A DNA stretch of 6,031 nucleotides from an uncultured Lachnospiraceae bacterium (GTDB lineage Bacteria; Bacillota; Clostridia; Lachnospirales; Lachnospiraceae): the NCBI GenBank assembly GCA_910584945.1, contig CAJUDY010000078.1:1-6031 (forward strand), given 5' to 3'. Every line of letters starts with the position of its first letter. The first letter of the stretch is position 1. Both the position numbers and the translations under genes were made by a program. This document shows, piece by piece, positions 1-4,758 of the stretch. The notes below the pieces were generated by a model. The model was not told where the DNA came from, ran no database searches, and was given only the letters and a program-made list of their open reading frames with translations.

Positions 1-46
1 ACCCTTCTTCCAGAAAATCTTTTTTATTTTCCTCTTGACATTTCAC
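1..46 (-). CDS. possible 5' end of next operon gene (partial)
   Basis: After the epimerase-like gene ends at 57, a minus-strand frame opens at GTG 46 and stays open to the window edge, giving VKCQEENKKDFLEEG. It lies 10 nt beyond the previous stop, which would suit a co-transcribed gene. No convincing ribosome binding site precedes the GTG. The AAGAGG inside this stretch could instead serve a start codon just beyond the window. Fifteen codons are too few to assign a family. Confidence 0.25.
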   Translation of the reverse strand, partial: MKCQEENKKDFLEEG

Positions 47-56
47 CAAATTGCTG

Positions 57-1055
57 TCACAATCCCACATGTAAATCTAATGCGCCGATCAATTTTCCGT
101 TCTCTGTTACAGGAATAAAATCTGTCCTTTTTCGCATCTGGGTCAGGCTCTCAAAAACTTCCTCCATTGTTTTTCCCGAGTCTATACTGAACGGTAATTG
201 ATTCATAAATTCAAATGCCTTTTTTTCAAAAATTTCTTTTCCGTATTCTTCAATCCCGCGTCTGACGTCTCCGTCAGTGATAATACCGGCTAATTCCCCT
301 CTTTCCATGATCAGAACTGCTCCCATGCGGTAATGGTTCATTTCGATAATGATATCTGAAAATCCTGCTGTTTTTTTTACAACAGGCAGTTCTCTAAGAT
401 GCAGCATATTCCGGGTAACCTTTATGTTTTCTTCATTCAGATATTTCAATTTATATGCCAGGGAATAGATATTTTTTAAATCCCTGCATAAATAAGAACC
501 TGAGACAATCACATCTGCTTTTAATTTTCCGACTTTTTCCGCGATCTTGTTGTCAATCCCTCCGTCTACCCAGATTTTTAACGTGGGATATTTGTCACGT
601 ATCTTCTCGATTCGCTCATAATTTTCTTCTTTAAAAACCGCGCCGGAAACCCCTGGTTGGCTGCACATGACCAGTACCTGTGAAATATAGTCGATATTTT
701 CATCAAGCATTTCCAGCGGAGTTTCAGCAGTCAGCGCAATGCCAAAACTTGCATTGATTTTGCCGCTGATCCTCCTTATTTCATTTTTGTCCGTCAGTGA
801 TTCATACTGCACGTTTACAAATTTAGCCCTTGAATGATTGATTGCTTTCACATCATTTTCCGAAAAACTTTGATAGATCAAATGCAGATCAAGAGGAAGA
901 AAATCTCCTTTGAACATCTCCAGATCGTTCAACTGAAAATTATAATCTTTTTGGAAAATGTCAATATGCAGATAATCAATACAGGCATTTTTTAACAGCT
1001 CTGCATATTGTCTATAATTATCTTTTACCGCAAAAATGGAACCTGATACAAACAT
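57..1055 (-). CDS. ribulose-phosphate 3-epimerase-like protein fused to a CBS-domain pair
   Basis: The N-terminal ~210 residues are a ribulose-phosphate 3-epimerase (RPE) type TIM barrel; RPE interconverts D-ribulose 5-phosphate and D-xylulose 5-phosphate in the cytosol. The four metal/catalytic positions of RPE are all present: His30 and Asp32 (LHIDIF), His58 (LDLHLI) and Asp164 (WVDGGID). The phosphate-binding loops are recognisable as QPGVSGAVF and VSGSYL. Residues ~213-332 form two CBS motifs. GIITDGDVRRG (257-267) and the ending LIGALDLHVGL closely resemble the CBS pair of arabinose-5-phosphate isomerases (KpsF/KdsD). Ordinary RPE is about 220 residues and has no CBS domains. The start is placed at 1055 because GAGGAG lies 4 nt upstream; an in-frame ATG at 1067 has no such site and itself overlaps that AGGAG. 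The gene begins 24 nt after the propeller gene's stop, so the two are very probably co-transcribed. The CBS pair suggests nucleotide or sugar-nucleotide control. The exact substrate is inferred. Confidence 0.88.
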   Translation of the reverse strand: MFVSGSIFAVKDNYRQYAELLKNACIDYLHIDIFQKDYNFQLNDLEMFKGDFLPLDLHLIYQSFSENDVKAINHSRAKFVNVQYESLTDKNEIRRISGKINASFGIALTAETPLEMLDENIDYISQVLVMCSQPGVSGAVFKEENYERIEKIRDKYPTLKIWVDGGIDNKIAEKVGKLKADVIVSGSYLCRDLKNIYSLAYKLKYLNEENIKVTRNMLHLRELPVVKKTAGFSDIIIEMNHYRMGAVLIMERGELAGIITDGDVRRGIEEYGKEIFEKKAFEFMNQLPFSIDSGKTMEEVFESLTQMRKRTDFIPVTENGKLIGALDLHVGL

Positions 1056-1059
1056 TTTA

Positions 1060-1065
1060 CTCCTC
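1060..1065 (-). promoter_or_regulatory. ribosome binding site deciding the epimerase-CBS start
   Basis: The minus strand reads GAGGAG, then TAAA, then ATG (1055). This site lies inside the first codons of the longer reading (ATG at 1067), so the downstream ATG is the better start and the protein is 332 rather than 336 residues. Confidence 0.7.
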
Positions 1066-1079
1066 ATCCAAATAACATT

Positions 1080-2231
1080 TTAACTTACACCACGAATTGT
1101 TTCCCAAATCTGATTTCCACAACCATATTTTGTCGGACCAAATCCTTTTCCACCATTAAAATTATGAACCATAAGATAGTTTATAAATTTTTCTAACGGA
1201 AAATCCTTTTCGTCTACAACCTCTATACCTCTTTTGTATAATTCTTCATATGTAACTTCACATTTTAGCTTTGCTTTTTCTAGTTTATCTCTTTCTGGAT
1301 CATATATCATCCGTACCCATTCGTCTGCGCAAAAGCACAATAAATAAAAGCGTTCCCGTTCCACTTGCACTGCCCGAAATGCGCATGTTTCCAATTGCAA
1401 TGCTCTTATATAACGGTTAATGGCATTCTCTTTCATAAACTCCCCTGTTTCTACATCAAAAGAAAATACCATATTTCCCCGGAAGGGAAACACCCATATC
1501 TTTTTTCCAATCAAATGTCCCGAATGAAACCCCTGATGTCTGCTTCCTTCTTTTTGAATTTCGTGGACAATAATTCTGCCGCTTTCACGGTACCATTGCA
1601 AAACAGCGCTCTGCCGTTCTGGCATCAACCAAATACTATCTATACCCCTGCAGATAGCTGAAAAACCATCCCCGGAATCCCCAACATTTCTTTTAGTCCA
1701 CTGTAAATTGTCTGTATCTATTTCAAACACTGTGTTTTTGCCCAGCAATGGAACGATCAATTGCTCCTCGTCCAACACCGCGTCTCTAAAATAAGCTTTT
1801 CTGTTTGTAACAGGAACGTCTAAATTCACAACCTTCAAAATACGTTCTGCATCCATATCCAGCTTCAGAACATATGGAATTTCATTTCCTATCATAAAGA
1901 GCCACTTACCCGATGCCACATACGAAAAAAAAGCATTCGCATCTTCCTTGACAAACGGAATCTCCAAATCTATATAGCGGAAACATTCCGTTTCCAGATC
2001 CCAAATCATGATCTTTCTTTCTCTGCCCGGAATCGCTATGATTTTATTGTTATATAAAACGACATTATTATAAGCCGTTCCATTACCCTTTTTACTGTAT
2101 TCGCTCTGTCTCTTTACTTCTCCGGATACAATATTTCTGGAAAATAACGCATTAAAATTAATACTCCAAAACCACTGAGTTTCTTTCCAGACAACAAAAT
2201 TACAAAATATCAGATCTCTTGCGTTACCCAT
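1080..2231 (-). CDS. predicted seven-bladed beta-propeller protein of unknown function
   Basis: I do not recognise a named family for this 383-residue protein. It shows about seven degenerate repeats of 40-45 residues, each a hydrophobic strand, a turn, and a strand of the form 'I-W-D-L-E-T' before the next blade. Examples are IMIWDLETECFRYIDLE (74-90), VLKLDMDAERILKVVNLDV (121-139), VFEIDTDNLQW (168-178), VLQWYRESGRIIVHEI (210-225), MVFSFDVETGEFMKEN (254-269) and VRMIYDPERDKLEKAKL (306-322). This is the layout of Kelch/WD-like propellers. Residues ~325-383 are a helical tail ending in a Gly-rich segment, GGKGFGPTKYGCGNQIW. There is no signal peptide or membrane segment, so it is probably cytoplasmic. 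AAGGA lies about 14 nt before the ATG, a rather long spacing. Its stop is 24 nt from the start of the epimerase-CBS gene, and both are AT-rich, so they form one operon. A role in glycan synthesis or assembly is inferred only from that neighbour. Confidence 0.8.
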   Translation of the reverse strand: MGNARDLIFCNFVVWKETQWFWSINFNALFSRNIVSGEVKRQSEYSKKGNGTAYNNVVLYNNKIIAIPGRERKIMIWDLETECFRYIDLEIPFVKEDANAFFSYVASGKWLFMIGNEIPYVLKLDMDAERILKVVNLDVPVTNRKAYFRDAVLDEEQLIVPLLGKNTVFEIDTDNLQWTKRNVGDSGDGFSAICRGIDSIWLMPERQSAVLQWYRESGRIIVHEIQKEGSRHQGFHSGHLIGKKIWVFPFRGNMVFSFDVETGEFMKENAINRYIRALQLETCAFRAVQVERERFYLLCFCADEWVRMIYDPERDKLEKAKLKCEVTYEELYKRGIEVVDEKDFPLEKFINYLMVHNFNGGKGFGPTKYGCGNQIWETIRGVS

Positions 2232-2271
2232 ATCAACTAAGTTTATCCTTAAAATCAGTTATACTTTAAGC

Positions 2272-2306
2272 GGGGAATGAATATCCTTTCGCAATACCCA
2301 TTCCCC
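2272..2306 (-). terminator. strong intergenic hairpin, terminator or attenuator-like
   Basis: GGGGAATG (2272-2279) and CATTCCCC (2299-2306) are a perfect 8-bp inverted repeat. In the minus-strand RNA the stem extends to about 13 bp through two G-U pairs and UAU/AUA, with a 9-nt loop. It sits between the X2-like remnant (stop at 2349) and the propeller gene (start at 2231). The minus strand continues GCTTAAAG, with no U-run, so it is not a canonical intrinsic terminator. It could be a 3'-end stabiliser or attenuator. Confidence 0.45.
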
Positions 2307-2348
2307 TGATACCATTACTTCTGAAATACCACAATTGCCAGTAAGGCG

Positions 2349-2639
2349 TTATGGCTGTTTCTCAAGCGTGACAAGTGCTGCATCGCCCTTGTCAAATACA
2401 ACCTTCAAGTGTCCCTCGTTATTTACATCAAATCCGCCAAAACTGGGTTTAATCGTTACGGTCTTACCGCTAATCGTATAAACATTGGCCGGTGTTCCAA
2501 AGGTCTTATAGGTAGTTCCATCCGTGCTATATTGGATACTCTTAATCTGAGTAGCTGCTGACTCGCCCAAGCCAAAATTCACATCAAACGTAGCGCCGAA
2601 TGCTGTGGAAGATCTCTCCCGCTTCGCTCCCCGGTACAT
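2349..2639 (-). pseudogene. 3' remnant of a gene encoding an X2/Ig-like domain
   Basis: The last ~87 codons (2349-2609) encode a beta-rich segment that looks like a C-terminal X2-type or bacterial Ig-like module of an extracellular protein. It contains ATFDVNFGLGE, IKSIQYSTDGTTYKTFG, a YTISGKTVTIKPSF strand pair, then GHLKVVFDKGDAALVTLEK before the stop. Such modules normally sit at the ends of large secreted, multi-domain proteins. Here no signal peptide or upstream domain is attached. The frame runs open into the TnpB-associated non-coding region and then into out-of-frame sequence of the TnpB-like gene, so the upstream part is not the original gene. An in-frame ATG at 2639 with GGAG 9 nt upstream would give a 96-residue product (MYRGAKRERSS...). 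That GGAG lies in the loop of a strong RNA hairpin, so the start may be fortuitous. I read it as a gene truncated near 2610 by the adjacent module. A short expressed ORF is the alternative. Confidence 0.5.
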
Positions 2640-2899
2640 CACAAAATCTCCTTTTGTGTTCCCGGGGTCCTGGCATACCCAATGCGCGGAAACTTTCCGC
2701 CTTCTAATGCCGTACATTGTTTTTATATCAGGAACCTGCGCTCTGGTCCTTACGGTAAAACCTCTGCCCCTTTTGACGGGGGCGCTGTTTATCCAAAGCA
2801 CGGTTCTTATGATCTTCTGTCGCAGCTGTGTTCCAAACAAGCCGAAGTACTTGCTGCTAAGACTGTTTGAACGTGATTCAGCGGTACAGGAAACACTGT
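2612..2899 (-). ncRNA. putative omega (guide) RNA-like structured region downstream of the TnpB-like gene
   Basis: This 288-nt stretch follows the TnpB-like stop and has no coding signal of its own, but the minus-strand RNA is full of hairpins. (a) GTTCAAACAG pairs with TTGTTTGGAAC (2863-2872 with 2830-2840) as a ~10-bp stem with one bulge. (b) GCCCC/GGGGC lies at 2766-2770/2779-2783. (c) A nested pair comprises CCGTA/TACGG (2751-2755/2710-2714) enclosing AGGACC/GGTTCCT (2745-2750/2730-2736). (d) GCGGA/TCCGC lies at 2686-2690/2696-2700. (e) A nested CCCCGG/CCGGGG (2662-2667/2629-2634) encloses a perfect CACAAAA/TTTTGTG stem (2652-2658/2640-2646) with a GGAGA loop. In known TnpB systems the omega RNA overlaps or follows the 3' end of tnpB and ends at the element boundary, with the guide copied from flanking DNA. 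The position and strand match. Identity as an omega RNA is inference; the exact 3' boundary (about 2610) is uncertain. Confidence 0.5.
2629..2667 (-). other. nested terminal hairpin of the structured RNA region
   Basis: An outer 6-bp CCCCGG/CCGGGG stem and an inner 7-bp CACAAAA/TTTTGTG stem, both perfect, are separated by short internal loops and capped by GGAGA. It is the last strong structure before similarity to the X2-like domain begins, so it may mark the end of the guide-RNA scaffold or the mobile module. Confidence 0.6.
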
Positions 2900-4213
2900 T
2901 CACTGTATAATCCTTCCAGCCAATCCGCGATTCAATACATTTTTCGCGGCGTTGGTCTTCTCTTCCTCCTGATATCCACAGGCAGCACAGAAAAAATATC
3001 CGTCTTTCCTGCTGCCCGTCCCGCCGCAGACGCTGCATTCTCTGCTGATTCCTTTTCCCAGAACCTCGTAAAGTTCCACAGACTGTTCTTTGCACTTCTG
3101 CATCAGGCGGTTGCGGATATAGCCCCTCTGCCACATGGAGATGGAGTGATTGATCCGCCGGTTCCCGCCGCCTTTTGCGGGCCCCGGCAGCTTTACGATA
3201 TAGACAGTCTTTGGTTTCTCCGTTTCCAGAAAGCGGTTCAGTTCATGGTTGATGTAGCTGTGCAGCCGCTCGGTGAACCGGCGCTTTTTATCCATGTATT
3301 TCTTGCGTCCCGGATTGTCGTCCCGGTTGCGCTGATAAGTTCGAGTCTGTATTCGCATCCAGTCTGCATATTCTGTCTGGTATCTCCCCAGCTCTTCGCC
3401 ATATCGATGACCCTGGTCTGTGGTCAGCATGGCGTGATATCCCATGGATACCCCAGTCTGATTTACATAATCCTCATGCTTTTTTACGGCCACATCTACC
3501 GGTACATGGATTTCCAGACGATGTCCTTCCGGGAACAGCTGGACCTTTAGCTGACGCTTATACTGATTGTGATCTGTCAGCGGCACGAAGACGCGCTTTC
3601 TTTTCTCCCTGGTGGAGATATAGATCCCGCCGTCCGCATAGCGGTAAGCCCGTTCTGATAACGTAAAGCCGAAGGTCTGATCCGTATGCAGTTTAACATG
3701 ATACTTTCGCACCTGCCTGCAAAGGTAACGGTTCAGTCTCTCCTGGTCCACCAGGGCGGCCACTTCCTCGTATTTTTTCTGAATCTCCGTAGGCAGACGG
3801 ACCTCACTCTGGTTCAGCACCGCCTCGAAGACGTTGCCGACTTTTAACAAAAAGCAAAGGTAATGCTTTTCTTCCCTGGAAAATCCCTCATTTTTCCCCG
3901 TCAGCTCCAGTACCTTGGCCCTGGTCCTGGTCCACTGGGTTTTGATGTCTCCCAGCGCGTCAAAAACCGCCAGATAGAAGTAGACGGATGGCATCTTCAT
4001 GGACTCCCGAAGCCCGCTTCTGGTCATCTCATTCTGAATTGTATAGCCCGGATAAAGCTTCGGCAGAGCAGAGCGCCCGCCGTAGCGTGCATATACACAG
4101 TTCTTTACTTTGCAGTAGCCGTCCGCAATCTCCAGAAACTTCCTCATATCCTCATCCAAAATCGGAGCGCCGCTGTACTGCCGCACAGTCCTGCACGTCG
4201 TGTCAGGAGGCAC
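2900..4213 (-). CDS. TnpB-like protein with degenerate RuvC catalytic residues (predicted nuclease-dead)
   Basis: This 437-residue protein has TnpB architecture: an N-terminal helical/beta RNA- and DNA-binding part, then a split RuvC-like domain with a zinc ribbon. The RuvC-I strand is TGVSMGYHAMLTTDQG, with Ser256 where TnpB has its first catalytic Asp. RuvC-II is TVYIVKLPG, with Lys341 in place of Glu. RuvC-III is EEEKTNAAKNVL, with Lys419 in place of the Asp in the usual DxNAAxN. The zinc ribbon Cys393, Cys396, Cys409 and Cys412 is intact. The reading frame has no stop or frameshift, so this is not simple decay. TnpB is normally an RNA-guided DNA nuclease of IS200/IS605 and IS607 elements; nuclease-dead homologues (TldR) act as RNA-guided repressors. 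Binding without cleavage is inferred here. The start is uncertain: GTG 4213 has AGGA 10 nt upstream; the frame opens to TTG 4276 without a site; a strong AGAGGAGG precedes an ACG at 4243. Downstream lies a structured RNA region, upstream a serine recombinase gene. Confidence 0.85.
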   Translation of the reverse strand: MPPDTTCRTVRQYSGAPILDEDMRKFLEIADGYCKVKNCVYARYGGRSALPKLYPGYTIQNEMTRSGLRESMKMPSVYFYLAVFDALGDIKTQWTRTRAKVLELTGKNEGFSREEKHYLCFLLKVGNVFEAVLNQSEVRLPTEIQKKYEEVAALVDQERLNRYLCRQVRKYHVKLHTDQTFGFTLSERAYRYADGGIYISTREKRKRVFVPLTDHNQYKRQLKVQLFPEGHRLEIHVPVDVAVKKHEDYVNQTGVSMGYHAMLTTDQGHRYGEELGRYQTEYADWMRIQTRTYQRNRDDNPGRKKYMDKKRRFTERLHSYINHELNRFLETEKPKTVYIVKLPGPAKGGGNRRINHSISMWQRGYIRNRLMQKCKEQSVELYEVLGKGISRECSVCGGTGSRKDGYFFCAACGYQEEEKTNAAKNVLNRGLAGRIIQ

Positions 4214-4242
4214 CTCTTTTCTTTCCTGAAAATCCGGACCCG

Positions 4243-4259
4243 TAGTGACCCCTCCTCTA
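4243..4259 (-). promoter_or_regulatory. strong Shine-Dalgarno without a canonical start codon, upstream of the TnpB-like gene
   Basis: The minus strand reads AGAGGAGG followed, 7 nt on, by ACG (4241-4243), in frame with the TnpB-like protein. No ATG, GTG or TTG is correctly spaced. The ACG may be a degraded or non-canonical start, with translation otherwise beginning at GTG 4213 and at a lower rate. Confidence 0.4.
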
Positions 4260-4282
4260 AATATCCTTTGTCTCAAAAGTTC

Positions 4283-4437
4283 GTTTCACAAAGTTGTACT
4301 TTTTGGCACAATCCGCTCCTCTGTGCAAAACGTCTAGAAAATTCTTCCGGGCACTTGATTTTTTGATAAAAATGTGTTAAAGTTTTACCGTTTTCAGCCG
4401 ATATAAAGATTGAGCCAAAAAGTACACTTTATGATAC
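4283..4437. repeat. pair of ~30-bp imperfect inverted repeats flanking ~96 bp
   Basis: The left arm is 4283-4312 and the right arm 4409-4437. Read in the same sense they match at all but about four positions, sharing the block GTACTTTTTGGC and the end CAAT, with a one-base length difference. Each arm also contains its own small dyad, AAAGT-(TGT or GT)-ACTTT, as expected for sites bound by a dimeric protein. The segment lies between the recombinase terminator and the TnpB-like gene, where its promoter should be. I see no target-site duplication. Possible roles are recombination sites for the adjacent serine recombinase (inverted sites would invert the 96 bp), paired operators, or a tiny terminal-inverted-repeat element. 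Confidence 0.7.
4355..4383 (+). promoter_or_regulatory. weak candidate promoter inside the inverted-repeat segment
   Basis: TTGATT (4355-4360), a 17-bp spacer and TAAAGT (4378-4383) each match the sigma-70 consensus at four of six positions. In the orientation present it points away from the TnpB-like gene. If the segment were inverted it would point at that gene. I found no better promoter for the TnpB-like gene on the minus strand. AT-rich sequence gives such matches by chance, so this is tentative. Confidence 0.2.
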
Positions 4438-4472
4438 AATTTTCGCGAATCAGCTGTTTTCTCCCCGTTTTC

Positions 4473-4541
4473 CCTATAAAAACAAAAAATCCTGATATAA
4501 GCCGATGGATTTTGTCCATTCCTGCTTATATCAGGATTTTT
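4473..4541 (-). terminator. rho-independent terminator with perfect 18-bp stem
   Basis: AAAAATCCTGATATAAGC (4485-4502) and GCTTATATCAGGATTTTT (4524-4541) are perfect inverted repeats. The loop holds a second 5-bp stem, ATGGA/TCCAT (4505-4509/4515-4519). On the minus strand the stem is followed by TTTTTTGTTTTTA, giving a strong terminator for transcription arriving from the recombinase gene and separating it from the TnpB-like gene. The plus strand also ends the stem in five T's, so it may work in both directions. A subterminal hairpin of a mobile element is an alternative role. Confidence 0.8.
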
Positions 4542-4578
4542 ATGATCTCTTTATTTACTTCAATCTCTATGATCTTAT

Positions 4579-4710
4579 CTAATTCCAGTACTCGCCTACC
4601 TGTTCTCCGGATACGTTCTGACAGATCCCGGTCCTGATAATCGCCTGGTACGCCGGCTCAAAATCAAGACCCATTTTCTGCAAGATGTAGATGCCAATCT
4701 TATATGCCAC
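4579..4710 (-). CDS. small unrecognised ORF, possibly a frameshifted remnant
   Basis: From GTG 4710 to TAG 4579 the minus strand encodes 43 residues with protein-like composition: VAYKIGIYILQKMGLD, then FEPAYQAIIRTGICQ and NVSGEQVGEYWN. I do not recognise it. There is no good ribosome binding site, and a TGA lies four codons upstream in frame. In the neighbouring frame just upstream, 4723-4752 reads TQKWILRYID and runs into an AAAAAG tract. Changing that tract by one base would join the two as ...WILRYIDKKEAVAYKIG.... This suggests a former longer gene broken by an indel, overlapping or directly following the recombinase stop (4759). It precedes the 18-bp-stem terminator, so it would share the recombinase transcript. 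Confidence 0.35.
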   Translation of the reverse strand: MAYKIGIYILQKMGLDFEPAYQAIIRTGICQNVSGEQVGEYWN

Positions 4711-4758
4711 CGCTTCTTTTTGTCAATATACCGCAGAATCCACTTTTGAGTACAAACC

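Noticed and set aside
2723..2733. 11-bp match TTATATCAGGA shared with the terminator arm at 4526-4536
   Set aside because: Several 11-mers are expected to repeat by chance in a 6-kb window counting both strands, and the flanks do not match.
2610..3134. Minus-strand reading frame extending the X2-like segment upstream to an ATG at 3134
   Set aside because: From 2900 to 3134 it overlaps the TnpB-like gene in another frame and has low-complexity, Arg-rich composition. Only the part below about 2610 looks like real protein.
2867..3550. Long plus-strand open frame (227 codons) and other plus-strand frames opposite the TnpB-like, recombinase and thioesterase genes
   Set aside because: They are antisense to well-supported genes, lack ribosome binding sites and known motifs, and arise from the GC-biased third positions of the genes opposite.
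4283..4437. A 155-bp MITE with 30-bp terminal repeats
   Set aside because: No target-site duplication is visible at either end. Placement in a promoter region beside a recombinase gene fits a regulatory or recombination site better, although it is not excluded.
4742..4757. Third copy of the inverted-repeat motif near the recombinase stop (TTTGTACTCAAAAGTG on the minus strand)
   Set aside because: Only TTGTACT is shared in register, which is too short to distinguish from chance in AT-rich sequence.
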